From contig CM020518.1 in assembly GCA_009823395.1 (NCBI GenBank), forward strand, positions 15,489,001 through 15,553,000: 64,000 nucleotides of DNA, written 5' to 3'. Within the stretch, counting starts at the first letter, position 1. Each line of letters opens with the position of its first letter. The position numbers and the translations under genes were made by a program. Origin of the DNA: Thamnaconus septentrionalis. Taxonomy: Eukaryota > Chordata > Actinopteri > Tetraodontiformes > Monacanthidae. Below are positions 26,439-39,290 of the stretch, piece by piece. The notes below the pieces were generated by a model, which did no database searches, was not told the DNA's origin, and saw only the letters and a program-made list of their open reading frames with translations.

Positions 26439-27238
26439 TACGGAAGAGGATTAGGGCCACAAGAAGAGAAACAGAAATTAAGATAGATTTTTTTTTTCAA
26501 GTTTCCATTTTTGAGATTGAGTCGAAATTTCAAGAATAAAGTTGACATAAGAAAGATGAAATTTCGTGAATAAAATCACAATTCTAACAGCTAAAACCAT
26601 CTATGCCGCCACTGATGGCAAAGACGTATGACTTTAGATCGTCATAGCTATGCATGCGCCAGAGCACATTGTGTCCTTGGCTTCGGTAATGCCTGCGCCT
26701 CAGACGGCGGGCTCGTCTGTGCTCCACACCTTCAGGGTCTATTCACTTTGTTTAGTTGTCTTATTGTATCCTGCGATACAACATAGGCTCGCTGTGATAT
26801 CCCTGCATCTGCCCATTTCCAGCTATCTCGTTCTGCATGAAGGTGGCAACCTCCTGCAAGTTTGTCTGTTTTATTCTTCTGAACAGACGTCAAGTTCGAC
26901 ACAGTTGTTTCAATGTCCTCATACTTATTACCACCAAGTTGTTCCACAGAAGATATGTTGTCAAGTGACGAAGGTGGGCAAATGCCATAAATTGATCTTG
27001 AAATTTCTACTTTATTCATGAAATTTTGTCTTTTTTTAACGTAGAATTATTTATTTTTTTACGAAATTTTGTCTTTTTTTAACGTAGAATTTTTTTTTTT
27101 ACGAAATTTTGTCTTTTTTTATGAAATTTCGTCTTTTTTCACAAAATTTCGACTTAAAACTCGAAATGAAAACTTAAATAAAAACCTCCTTCCTGTAGTA
27201 TTTTTTTTGTCTTCTTGCGGCCCTAATCCTCTTTCGTA
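26439..27238. mobile_element. Long-TIR MITE, copy 2
   Basis: The left end TACGGAAGAGGATTAGGGCC and the inverted right end (reverse complement TACGAAAGAGGATTAGGGCC) match each other and copy 1 at 20892. Subterminal arms repeat TCGAAATTTC/GAAATTTCG words. The centre (about 26600-26990) is unlike copy 1, so the two copies carry different middles. Just inside the right arm, a unit of about 45 bp (ACGAAATTTTGTC...ACGTAGAATT) is tandemly duplicated at about 27013-27113. No transposase coding. Confidence 0.82.
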
Positions 27239-30200
27239 TAAATTGGTCCATGCAAGAGTCAGAGATTTCAATGGGTCACAGTGATGCACTCCTCTGACTG
27301 GCCTGCAGAGCGATGCGATCTGGGCGGCGACCCCACCCCGGGAGGCTTTTCATCGTCCTCACACTCCTCTGCCTCACCGTCGGATGAGTTCATCTGTGAA
27401 AACTTGGAGGGCGCCACATTTGATGCGCCGGCAACCGTTTCTGCCACGTCGCCACAAATAGCCTGAAGGAAAAGCCTCTGCATCAGGCAGCAGTGTGGGG
27501 GGGGTTCTTTATTTCATTTTTTTCATTTTAAATTCAAAACGAAATGAGCCGCCTGCTGCCAAACACCCAGAAAGCCTACTTTAGAAAACAGGAGAGGGAA
27601 AAAATCCCTTTCATTTGCGATCACAGGTGCCCCACATAGAATCTCCATAACTCAGGCACACTTTAAACTTGTCAGAAAGTTCTGCGTTGCGCAGCGTAAA
27701 AGTACCTACACACACCCAGTGGCGCTTGCCTGACTCTTTTTTTTTTTTTTTGCAGTTTCTTTGACCTGAGTTCATACACAGAATGCATCCTTTGATATTT
27801 TTACACTATTGTTTTCTTCTACTGTGAGTCTCCTCAAGTTTCCCGCTTCTCTGTAACCCTTGAACGTGGATCAAATGAAAGTGAAGCGGTAAACAAGGCT
27901 GCGGTAATTACACCGATGTCATCTAAAGTGTGTGGCATTTACATATACTGTCCCGTCATGCTGTCATTGCGATCTAACAACGTGTCTCTCCGGTGCTCCC
28001 ACAGAAGTGACGCGGTCGCGAGCGAACTTCAGTCACTGGAAACTTCAAGACAATCGCGTCCGCTAATGTTTGTGCTCTTTATCACCGACGCTCATCGGGT
28101 GATGCCTGACTCAAAGCGACAGCTCGTCCGCTGTCTTTACCAACTCATCAAACCTCCTGATTAAAATAGCCGCGGCTAATTGCGCTCGCCGCCCGTGTCA
28201 CGCGGCAAGTGCGCTTGACATATTTCCACATGAAAGTTTTTTTCCTTTTCCCAAGTGTTTTTCTCCCCCTGCGTTGTCAAACGCCATGATCACGGCTGAG
28301 TTCGTATGACACAATGAGTACAAATTACTTTCTTGCCTGCTTTTTTTTTTTTTTTTTTTCCCTTCAAAGAAACAGTACAACTTCTCTTCAAATCAAGTGC
28401 AGCGAGCGAGTCAGTGAAATGCGATTGTGACGTCTGAACACATGCGTCTGCATCTGGGCTGCCCCGCGTGAATCTCATCCCCCACCTTTCGCGGCTCCAA
28501 CCTGTCTGTCTGTCTGTTTGGCTTTTCTGGCCTGCTGCCCGGCTCTCTTTCACCTCTTGGTCAGGGAGGTGAGAGAGAGCTCGGTTTCATACCGACTCCT
28601 CTTTTTTTTTTTTTTATTCCACCGTGTAATCCCTGACCGCCTGTGGCCCGATTCCTTGCGAGCGGCAGATGTGAGGCTCATCTCGGGCAGTCCCGACACG
28701 CTCCCCGGCTCCATCTGTCTCCAAACATGTCCGCTTCCAGAGCACCGCTGCATGGCTGCTGCAGGGCCGTTCGAGGGAGACGGGGCTTCAGCCGGGCCAA
28801 TCAGAGGGTGAAAACACAGTCTCAGCACACATGTGCACCCCCTGTCGAGGACAAAAGCCCATCTGTTGAAGGAGTCAAACTCTCCGGCTTTGAAGCGTGG
28901 GCGGCTGATGAAGGGCGTGCGCCGCTGACTGGAGTATCTGAGTGTAAACACGCAATCTAGTTGTTGTTGTTGGGGGTTTTTTTCCCGCAAAAATCAGAAG
29001 AGAAAATCAATAGATCGTGCTCCGAATATGACACGGCACTCTTCATCTGGTGTGCAGGCTGACAAGGTGGGTCACCCGACAGGACCTCAGCTTTGTGTCC
29101 GAGCATCTAAATTCAAGTCCAAGCGCACATTTTCTGAGCATGAGGGCAAAGCGTTGTGTGGCACAAAAGATGACGCAAAATCCCAAAGTCATACGACACA
29201 TTCATAAACAGACAGAGAGGAAAATACCACTGCGCTCCCTCTATGCTAGCATCTTTTTGATTCACCTCAGAGTGACAAATTAATAAATTAAGTATGCTGA
29301 TGATCTCTATCTCTCTCCCGCCGGACTCGCTAGGCCTCCTCTCGAAAGAACGCTTTGCGATTCTTGTGATTTGGGAGTCTCGCTCAAATGAATTGTATTG
29401 ATTTTTTTTTTTTCAATGCGCGTCACAAAGGAAACCGCGCTGCTTTGACACAAAAGCGCCTCTCGGTGAATCCGGATAAGCCTTCCACCGCGCAACAGCG
29501 CAAGCTATTCATTTGCGTTCTGCATCATGTTCGCCGTTTGTCACTGCAGGAGCGCTGCCCCTTGTCATCGTCCAGGATCGCGCCTGAGTGCCATCGATCG
29601 CTGCTGCCGGAGCATCTCAGACGTCCTCGCTGGTCATCACCGCCTCTCGCTCCCCTGAAATTGCCCAGTCGCTGTTGTCATTGCCGTGTCCACGACGTTC
29701 TTAATGTTTCTGGACTAAACTCTAAATACGAGGGGGTTCGCATGGCATTTTAAATAACACGGTTGGACCTCAGATGTCGAGAGAGCCGAAACAAAAGAGA
29801 ATGACGGGTGATTGATAGTGGCGGAACGGTAATTTATCGCTGAGATGCTGACGTGGGCCCTGATTTGCTTCTTTAAAAGCCTGCAGTCACGTGAGGCCTC
29901 TCACTCTCTATCTCTCTCTCCCTCTCCCCCTCTCCCCGAGTGACACTCTCTGTTTATGCCCCCAACACCCAACCCGACCAACCCCAACTGAATCACTATC
30001 TATATCCCTGCCTTCCCTTCCCCCAGCTCGTGCAGATGAAGTATTATAAGACTGCAGTGCCCTTTCAGAGAGGATAACCAAATCCCCGCTGGAGATGCTT
30101 GAGTAATTGACCGTGGGAAATGGGTGTACTCGGTCCACGTGTAAGAGGGGGGGTGGGGGGGGGGGGCTTCGCCAGCTAAATCCTGCAGTTTGCTGCCTGG

Positions 30201-31477
30201 TGTTTACCCCTGGCACCATATCGCTCCACATCTGAAATCCCGACTATCCTCAAAACCCCATTACAGACGCTAATCCCCAGCCATGCACACTCAGACGCAC
30301 CCACTCAGGGAGGCATAATGCTTAGCCGGAGTAATTTAATTTCCACTGAACCTATATGGTTACTCCTCAAATAGCTGTCAAATGCTTCCTAGCGTACGGT
30401 CTGTCTCAATTCTACCATTTCAGCTTTACACCAAGTCCTAATTAAGGAAAAAAAAAGCCTGTTGTGTTTTTTTGCATCGACTGGGAGTTTTTCTGAGCTG
30501 TGTTTTTCGACAGGCTTTGACACAGTCAAAGAGTTACAGCTTGAAACAGGAACACGATATTCTCATGGTGATTATTATTATAGTTATTGTGCATACAAAA
30601 GTGGCCAGTGAGCTGTTTTAGAAATGAGCGATGGAAGAAAAAGAAAAGGGAAAAGACCTCAATGAGACTCTAATGAGACAATAGATGTCCACTGCGAATT
30701 GGTGTGGGCACGTTGAGACGGAAGCCGTGCCAGCATGAGAGAAAATGCTCGCGTGTTTGTCAAAAGCAACGTCGAAGCCGGAGAACAAATTATCATTGCG
30801 GACGAGGCGCTCCGTTGCTGCTATGCAGCGTTCTTCCTGGCACAGCGGGGACGCTTCCTTAAAGCTGAGCTGAAGCAATTGGAATAATGAAAGTGAGCGA
30901 GACACACGGAGGCGAAGGGGAACCTAAGAAATTCTGTCATTTTCCCGAGGGCAAAGAAGGCCCAAGGACGGGAGGAGGGGTCCAATCCGGGCTGCAGAGT
31001 CGTGCGGGATTCGTCTGATTGGGAGACGCTGTCCGCATTGTTTGTTTTACTCCAACATTAAATCCAGATGAGCGGCCCAAAAACTGTGCCTGAAGTAAGG
31101 TTCCTGTTGCATACAGGAGGAGTCCTTACCTTCAGACGAGCTCATGATATGAATGTGGTGAAAATTGGGTCCGGAAATAGATACATTATCCTCGCTTTGC
31201 TGTGACTGTAGGCAAGATTGTCTCCGTGTGGTTGAGGCTCAGGGGGAATGCTGTGCATTGAGCAGAGGCATAAAGTCGGCATAACAACTTTGAAAAAAGA
31301 AAAAGGGGACACAGTCATTTGATGTTCAGATGGTAGCATATGAAACAATGATCCCTCACCCGGAATCCATATCCAATTCAAAGCAGGTAGGGGTGGATCT
31401 TTGCAGAGAAATGGTAGTACAATAATGATGGCAACAACTGTGTCAAATACAGGAAGTGGTGGGAAGTAGCAGGTTTC
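27239..31477. other. Intergenic, no gene recognised
   Basis: No exon supported. T runs occur at 27739-27752 and 28341-28359, CT-rich tracts at 28506-28518 and 29900-29935, and a G run at 30148-30166. AT-core patches at 28155-28180, 30035-30115 and 30310-30395 could be regulatory; this is weak. The open frame at 28518-28990 is GC-rich but domainless on both strands. Confidence 0.45.
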
Positions 31478-31640
31478 CTGTGAAGGTTCTCAGTCATCCT
31501 GGTCATCTTAAAGTAGACGGGTCAAGTTGGGCCGACTGGACTTGTTCTTGTGATCTTGAAGACATTTTTGCCTCTCATCCACTGAAGAAACATCTTCAAG
31601 GTCAGGAGAGCAAGTCTAGTTGCCCTAACTTAACCTTTCG
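31478..31640. repeat. Interspersed repeat with short hairpin
   Basis: The text from about 31478 (GAAGGTTCTCAGTCATCC) to the GCCTCTCATCC motif near 31570 matches a pattern I know as recurring in fish genomes. CTTGAAGACATT (31555-31566) and AAACATCTTCAAG (31588-31600) form inverted arms around a loop of about 20 nt. The family is uncertain. Confidence 0.5.
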
Positions 31641-34202
31641 ACTTCATGAACCGGGTGCAACTCACACACAAGCAAGGAAAGGCCAGAATTCATCTCCTCG
31701 GGATACATAAAACAAACAAACTGTGTCTTTGCTGCAGTTCAACGAGCATCACTTTTGATCACATTCACATACTGAGTCCACTGACTTTATTTTTTGTTTG
31801 CATTATGAAACTACATTCGATTTGTTTTGTTTTTTGTTGTTGTTGTTCTGTTCTTTTGTCCAGGCATTGTTCATCTGTTCCATGCACATCAGGACTTGAA
31901 TAATGCCTGAATAACCACTCAATAATCCAGTTTCTGGTGTCCTGTCAGTTCCCATCAGTCAAAAAACTTCTCTTTATTTTGTGTCAAGTCACTTTCTGTT
32001 TTATTTTGAAAGTCTCTTCTTCCTCTTGCACGATCACTCATGTTTTTACCACACCTGGTGATGCCCCTGACTCTTCCTAATGTGTCCCCTGGAGATAAGT
32101 CGAGCTGCTCACAACCCAAATTCTTTATTTGTGCATGTGGTTGCTTCCACATTTTCTTCAGGCCTTGTCCAGCTCATGCATGAGGCTCGCCCTAGACCTT
32201 CCTTTCATCAGTGTTTTTTGTTATCTGCGTTTTCGTGCATGTAAGTTTCGCTCATCTTCATCCCCGTCCTTTTTCCACAGCACAATTAAAGTGCGAACGG
32301 CAGGCAACCCAAAATCCAAACAGATGATGCCACAACTGCAGGTAATCACAGTGTTTTCCTGCCAGACTCGGGCCAGACAGCCTGGGCAGGCCAATTAGTA
32401 GTTGCCGCGAACATCTGCGCGCTGTGACCAAACATGACACCCTGAGAGCAAAAAGGAAACACAAGAGGATTAAGGATGTAATCTATATGAAGCACAATTA
32501 GCCAATTTTTCGGGCGGATCAGAATCTCACTCCGGCAGAAGCCAGTTTGATGTCACATAAAGACCAGCACAAACTCTGGAGACAGATGTAACAGCCCAGT
32601 GTTGGTACATCATGCATGTCAGTTATTGTTTCTATTCTGGGGAGTATTTCAGGGCAGTCTTGCTCTCTTACCTGGCACTGCAGGCTCTGTTTGTTCTGAT
32701 GGCAGAGGGGAGCATCTGGTCTGTCACCAGATCATCCATGTTTAATGGCAGACAGCCACACTGAACTGAGCTGGGGCGTCACATTTTTGTTTTTTGTTTT
32801 ATGAATGGATAAATATATATATATAAAAATGTATTTATAAAGAATGTATTCTTGCAAACAATTATGTAAATGCAATAACTCAGTAATAAAAAATACAATA
32901 TTTTCTGGAATTCCCTGGGGGGGAAAAAACATTCATTTTGAAGCAACTGTAAATATATCAAGACAAACCCATGAAGTGCAGAACTGAATCAGGTTTGAAA
33001 ATATGTTTTTCATCTTCTGGATACACAGTTTACAAGCGAATAGAACCAGGTTTTGTTTTTGAGTGGCAGCATGCCCCATGGCTGCCCACGGGCAAAGAAT
33101 GTCATTCTTCCCCACCATGGCACCATTGTGTACGAGTCAAATGGTGGCGCCCGCGTTGAGAGGCCGCAGATGAAGCAGGTCAGCTCACACTTCACACACC
33201 GTCCAGCCTCGGAGAAGTAATTAATGACAATATGACCTTCGATGAACAGTGGACTTTGTAAAATGAGCTCCGTTCTTTTTATTGGAGATGCAAGGCTCCT
33301 TGCAACAACACTTAACGGTACTGTCGGGTAAACTGAGAAATACAGATGATTAAAATAATCAACTTTTCGGGGAAACGACTTTGAGATGCTCCGTACGTTT
33401 GTCAAGGTGACTCTGAAGCCTCTGCATGTGGGGCTGGATTACCTTGGTTATTACCCTCAAGGATGAACTTGTTTTCATTTTGGAAAAGAAACTTTGGCAG
33501 AGAAAGATTGTTTGTTTGTTTGTTGTTGTTTTTCTGATTTTGTTGTTTGTTTGTTTTTTTTTAGAAAACCAGCGTCTCTTCATAAAACAGATGTTTTTTT
33601 TGTTTTTATCTTTTTAAACTGAGCGTCAGTCTAGTTTTCTGGAGTTCAAACGGAATATAGAAGAAACTTCCAAAACAGGAAGAAAGAAATTGCCTCTTTC
33701 ATCACCTTACCTTTATAACATCTCTGCAGAATATGGTTTTATTCCTGATTTTATTGTGGAGTGTGTTACAACTTTCTTGCAATCTCGCAACTTTTTTGAA
33801 AGGCCATTTTAAATTTTTGAACTCAGTGTCCAATTTTATTTTATTGTTCTTTGCAGTATGGCCCTGATACTTGTCATATGCACACACATTGTAAAATAGA
33901 TTGTTTCAACGCTTTATACTTCATTTTTGTTCGTACCATTTCCTCTTCATTGTCTTCTTCTCCAGCAGCTGATAGCAGAACAGAACATTACAGCACACAT
34001 GGCCACATAGCAGCACTTTTCTTTAGGTTGTAGACTTCTGGGTCCTCGCTTTCTGCATCACATCATTTACATCTTTAGCAAAAGAAACCAAGATTTAAAA
34101 AAATGAACACAGATAAAGGAATATGTTGATAGTCCTGGTTACCTAGTTAGAACCCAACCAGGTCATTTGATTGGACTTTGTTCTAGTACAGAAGTATTGT
34201 GT
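31641..34202. other. Intergenic, no gene recognised
   Basis: AT-rich with an interrupted (TA)n near 32812-32824 and GTTT-type simple sequence at 33508-33560. The T-rich words at 31975-32020 resemble those at 7990 and 41900. No gene seen. Confidence 0.5.
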
Positions 34203-34333
<131 letters not shown>

Positions 34334-36599
34334 TTTTCTAAGCGAGCTGTGTCCAACTGCTTCACTACTGATTCCTTTCAACTCACGAGTGCTGGATCTT
34401 TCTCAGCTGTGTCAAGGTCGAAAGCAATCGACAAACAAGCTATCAAAGCAGCGAAATTGTAGCATGTTGAGCATTAACTGATCAAAAACGTCAGCTTCAC
34501 CACCCGCCACGTTGTTTCATTTCCAGCATTTTCCATTGTCCCGCATTGCTCTCTTCAATGACTGGGCCACCAACAAACTTCATTCATTGTGGGTCCAGTT
34601 GATGCGAGAATGTGAAATTTAATTCCTAACGTGCACTTTAATCTGCATGTTCAAGTTTAAAAGACAATTTGTGACAAAACTGAACTGTTTTATGTGATGT
34701 CACTGCTGTTATTATATTAACATCCAACAACAGCATTATACTTGTTAGGCATTAATATTGACATTTTTAATATGTAAATGACAACACAAACGAAGTCATT
34801 TTCGAGCGACAGCCAAGTTGACATTAGGTTTTTTTTCCTTAAAGTTGTTGCACATGCACAAATGTGATCATTGCAAACTGGAAAAACAGGCCGTTCAGTC
34901 TCACCTGACCAGTGTCGAGCAAACCGACAAAGCAAAACGCAGGCTAAATCAGTGAATTCCCTACTACGGCTATGCCGACAGAGGATAGGACGGGTCTGAG
35001 AGTGAAGAGTTCGTGGCCGCGTACCAAACCAGACACCCTGACCGAAGGATGAGCGCCTCGTGCCTGTGCCAAACGCCTGCTGGCGCACTGCCCGCGTTCG
35101 TGTCCTGCTGGAGCACCGTCCCGGCCTCCTCAGGGGGAATCTAATGGAACAACAGCTGCGCCGATGCTATTTCTCATTTATTTCACTTAGAGCGGGCCTT
35201 CTTATCAGCGGCTCAAAACAAAAAAAAACACCGGGTCGCCCTTCCAGCGTGTCAACCCTGTCTTCCACAGCAGCCCCATCTAACGCGATTGCAAACTTTT
35301 CAAATTCGATTGTCGATCCGGAGAATCGCTCGGCGAATTTAATTGAAGCCGCCCCGTCTCCTCGGAGCGAGGCGCCCGCAGGCCCGGGGACCCGTGGCCG
35401 TACGCGCAAAAGGGAACACAGAATGCCCCGCACGCGCAATCATACGCGAGCCCAAGAGGGCACTCTGATATAATTAGGTGCAAAGCAATTATTCAAGCAA
35501 TCAGTCCCAGTTTGATGATGTGTCAACACTCCTTGTCAGTACTTTTTTTTTTTTCCCCGTCTCTGTTCTTGAGCGGCATCGCTAATTTCCTCTTCATACT
35601 CGGCATTCATAAATATGCACGCTCCCTCTCCCTCCACCCCTGTCTCTCTCTCTCTCTCTCTTTCACTCTGTCTCTCTCTTTCTCCTCAGTTTTAATGGTT
35701 GCAAAGAAATTTGCCTCACCGGGGGTCAGGAGTTGAGCGGCGGAGAGACGACTCGGCCTCTCCGCGAGCTATTTTCTCGTGTTCAAAACGGACAAAAATT
35801 GGATGCACGCCGCAGACTTGTTTCTCTACGTGAGCAGAGAAATTTAAAGGGGCAAAAAAAAAAAAAAAATAGCGTTTAATAAGGGCCTCTGAAGGAGGAA
35901 ATTGTCCTCTGGTAATAAAAGCCGTGGACCTGTCACTCAGGGGAACAGAGGCCTGGTCTCCTTCTTGTCGGTTCCCTTCACACCCCGAGCCTTGGACGTA
36001 AAGATGTTCGCGTCTGTGTTTCCATTCTTGAAAGCCTTACGCGGCTCATTGGACGCCTCCTTCCCACTGTACCGTCCGTTGACGGGAGCTCGCTGGAGTT
36101 CTCGGCCGTTGGCGCCGTCCGCTGCCCGGGCGCCACCCAGTCTCCCGACATCTGCTCGGAGATCCCGCCGCCAGGTGTCCTCGGGCCGGCCTCGCATCAC
36201 GGGCCACCAATTTTACCATCTCGACAACTTCAGGGCCTTCAACCGCCGACTCCCAGCACAGCGAAGTGCTTTGAAAAGCCAAAAGAAGTGAATGCCTCGC
36301 TGCGCAATACTTTTTTCATTTGCCACAAACCTCAACCTGGCATGTACTCACGTAGTGTGACGTACCATTGGGTTTCTTCTCGCAATGTGTTTTTATGTTT
36401 TGTTATTAGACCCCCCAACCACACACACACACACACACACAAACACCCTAACGGTAGAGAGATAAAAGCCACTATTAATATGTAGCCTATATTTTCTTTT
36501 GTGTTTCTACAACGTGATAAATGAAAGACTAACAGCGATAAATACGCTGGGGTGGAATTGTACAGAAACCCCTGTGGTGGGTGGACAAAGCAGATAACA
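34334..36599. other. Intergenic, no gene recognised
   Basis: GC-rich blocks at 35040-35470 and 35930-36290 carry open frames of 129-137 codons but no recognisable domain, so I do not call them genes. A CT-rich tract lies at 35644-35686 and (CA)n at 36420-36440. Such CpG-rich blocks could be an unannotated promoter or exon. Confidence 0.4.
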
Positions 36600-36850
36600 A
36601 ATAAAATGAATTCTAATTAAATCTCATTTGGGCCAATTTGTTTTCTACAAAGACTTGTTTAGAGTTTGGAAGGCTATTACCTTAATCATTAAATTCGTAT
36701 ATGTTCGGGAGCTCCGGACTAAATTAGAGAGGAGGGGAGCTTCAAAATGACTCTGTGGGGGGGGGCGGCTGATTGCCGCTGTTACACACGAAAAATACCT
36801 ATAATATGGCTCCGAATATGAGTATGTCGATTATTATGGTAGGATGTGCT
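36600..36850. promoter_or_regulatory. Candidate conserved non-coding element
   Basis: Repeat-free patch with TTCTAATTAAATC (TAATTA at 36614-36619), TTAATCATTAAATTCG, GGGCCAATTTG and CGATTATTATGG. Composition-based inference only; conservation not tested. Confidence 0.28.
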
Positions 36851-38111
36851 TAACTAACAGGTGAATCCGACTAGATTTCTTGAAGCCGGACTCATGCAGG
36901 ATACGAGGCAGAGATTTCTTCCTAATCCCTAATATCCCTAATATCCCCGCTGCACCTTGGCTTTGCTTTGCTTTCAGCGGTGCGCGATGCGTGTTTGCCG
37001 CGTGGTTACGTTCATCACGCATCCATTATCGGGCCACTTATTCAACGCGGGGTTGCAGATGTCAGGATCCATTCCCGCTTTCACGGGGCAAAGGTGCGCC
37101 GACTCTTGATCTGCACAGGACCGACGTGCACACACAATCCAGCCTCCGCGCGGTTGATACGCAAGCAAGCAGCCCACACAGAAGGCGTGCAAACATGTAA
37201 TCACACAAACACAAAGGCCTATGAACAGGGCAGTTTGTGAACGACATTTGCACAATAATTTCACACACTGGCGTTTGAGTCATCGGGATTCAATGAAGCA
37301 CTCAAGGCACTGACGGTCACCAGTTTTGCGCGCACATGAGCAACTGTGAGCAACAATTTGCAACTAGGTTCAAATCTCGTTTTGCAACGGCGCCACCTAG
37401 AAATCCCAAAAAGGCCCCAGTCCCACAATAGCGCAAGCAAAGCAAAGCCCCACAACGAAACTGAGTTGGAAACATCCCAATTAAAAGGGGAAAAAAGGAT
37501 GACGTCTGATTATAAATTAAAAAAAAAAAATCATAAACTGCTGCTTGAAGAGGAGAAACTTTCCAACCATAAAATAATCAATCCGAACATATAAAAGAAA
37601 ATAATAATTTGTTGATCCCACAAGGCATCGCTGTCGTAACCTTGTGTTACATTTAGTAGAGCCCTCCAAGATATACAAGTATAAACAAATTCGAATGGCA
37701 ATTTCTGCTTTTATTAACTTCGATAAACAAAATTACCCGAAACAATAAAGCCAATTAAAGCGGAAAAGAGAGGAAGCACAGCATTAAATAGAAGCAGCAA
37801 AGTGTAGAGCCGCGAGAAAAGAAATGTAAAGGAAACATAGTGGCTGGAACAGGCTGTGCCAGGCAGTGCTTTAAAACCGGATGATGGCAGTACTTTAAAG
37901 ATAATTGTGGAGTAAGTGTGGCTGTAAAATGACTGCTATTATTCATGTAGGTATGAAAAGTAGCAGAATGGCAGAGACCAGTGAGACTCCGGCCCCAATT
38001 GTGTCCTGACTAGTTACAGGTGAGACTGCAGCGACTGGTTCAGCTTTGATTCACTCAGAAGTGGTGGCTTGAACGCAAATACAAAAATCTTTCCACCTGA
38101 AGCCTCTGCCT

Positions 38112-38112
<1 letters not shown>
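36851..38112. other. Intergenic, no gene recognised
   Basis: A short direct duplication of CCCTAATATC lies near 36926-36944. An A run is at 37519-37529. No gene seen. Confidence 0.5.

Positions 38113-38155
<43 letters not shown>
38113..38155. repeat. (CA)n microsatellite
   Basis: Forty-three bases of perfect AC repeat. Confidence 0.97.
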
Positions 38156-38156
<1 letters not shown>

Positions 38157-38279
38157 CAAATGGCACTAAATCTCAAGCTGCGAAACATTTCAATCGCAAT
38201 GCAACCGGCCGTCAACAGAGGTAAACCGTCATGCGAAATACATTTCTAGATGCCTTATCTCATATAACTAACTATAAAT

Positions 38280-38918
38280 GGGATTACTCCATAAAAGTAA
38301 TCCAACTACTGATTACTGATTATTCCTTTAAAAAGTAATCTAATTACTTCTTCAAATACGTTGTTTCATAAGTAATCACTAATTACTTTGGTTAAAAAAG
38401 ATAAAGTAACAGTTGCTCAGTGCTTTGGAATGAACTTTATTGAAGTACTGCTGCTTCAGTACTGCTGACTTACTTGTAAACATGGCTTTCAACAGTTTAT
38501 GAGGTCTGATGTGGATATTTTCGAAGTTGATAATGTCTTGCTTCCTGCACATAATGTACAACGAACCACAATGTTCTTTCATTTAGATGAGATGAACTGA
38601 AAATAATGTTTGTATTTCCAGCTATGAAAAGCAAATGCTGTTTTTTCTTTTGCCACCTCCACGCTTGCACGGCTGCGTCATCAATCTGCGACATTGTTGT
38701 TTTTGGTTGTTTTTTCTAAATTTCAGACATTTTGTGGACAATAAGACATTTTTAGCATGCAAAATACTTCAGAAAAGTAATGGAATCGTTACTTGATAAC
38801 GCAATTATGATACAGTTACCAGTTTTGCCACAGTAATCCCGTTACATTACTCGGTTATTAAAAAAGTCGTTTAATTACAGTAGTGGATTACTTAGTAATA
38901 GATTACTCGCCAACACTG
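38280..38918. mobile_element. Non-autonomous DNA element, copy B of a pair
   Basis: Collinear with 3458-4050 and in the same orientation. It keeps the right terminus CCAACACTG (end at 38918), which copy A lacks, while the CAGTGTTG left end of copy A is lost here. It has a local insertion at about 38440-38490 and another at 38597-38640 relative to copy A. Together the two copies show an element with CAGTGTTG...CCAACACTG ends, as in hAT-type DNA transposons. Confidence 0.78.
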
Positions 38919-38924
38919 GTGCTA

Positions 38925-39290
38925 TACTCTCCTGCCTGCCTCCACCTCGCCCTCCCCTCTGCATCCTCTTCTCTCTCACACCGACTTCCTCTACATCCTC
39001 CTTCACACCATCCATAAATGTTCTCCTTGCTCTCCCTCCAGGCCTCCTGCCTGCCAGTTCCCGCCTCAGCATCCTATATATCACTCACTATAAATATCCT
39101 GTAAATTCACTGTCCCTCCCCTGCACGAGTCCAAACCATCTCAGCCGGGCCTCTCTATCTCCAAAACTCCCAACGTGTGCCATCCCTCTGATGGAACTCA
39201 TTCCCAATCGTGTCCGCCCTGCTCGCTGCCTAAGAGGAGCTCGCCACTTTAATCTCTGCTACCTCCAGCGCTGCCTTCCTGTCCTGCCGC
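38925..39290 (-). pseudogene. LINE reverse-transcriptase C-terminal remnant
   Basis: The minus strand reads RLRWFGLVQGRDSEF, then after two stops YRMLRRELAGRRPGG followed by RARRTFMDGVKEDVEEVGV. This is the characteristic C-terminal tail of a non-LTR retrotransposon polymerase family very common in fish (RxRWFGHVxRR...GRRPRGRPxRRFMDxVKEDM). Further upstream minus-strand coding, to about 39290, is broken by stops and shifts. It abuts element copy B at 38918, and no LINE 3' tail is preserved between them. Confidence 0.8.

Noticed and set aside
31555..31600. Hammerhead-type ribozyme in the repeat
   Set aside because: I looked for the CTGATGA and GAAA cores on both strands; the arrangement does not fit a hammerhead core, so only a hairpin is claimed.
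35060..35473. 137-codon frame in GC-rich DNA
   Set aside because: No recognisable domain; GC-rich DNA gives long frames by chance. Kept only as a CpG-rich block of interest.
35902..36291. 129-codon frame in GC-rich DNA
   Set aside because: No homology recognised, low-complexity Arg/Ser/Pro composition, no splice context.
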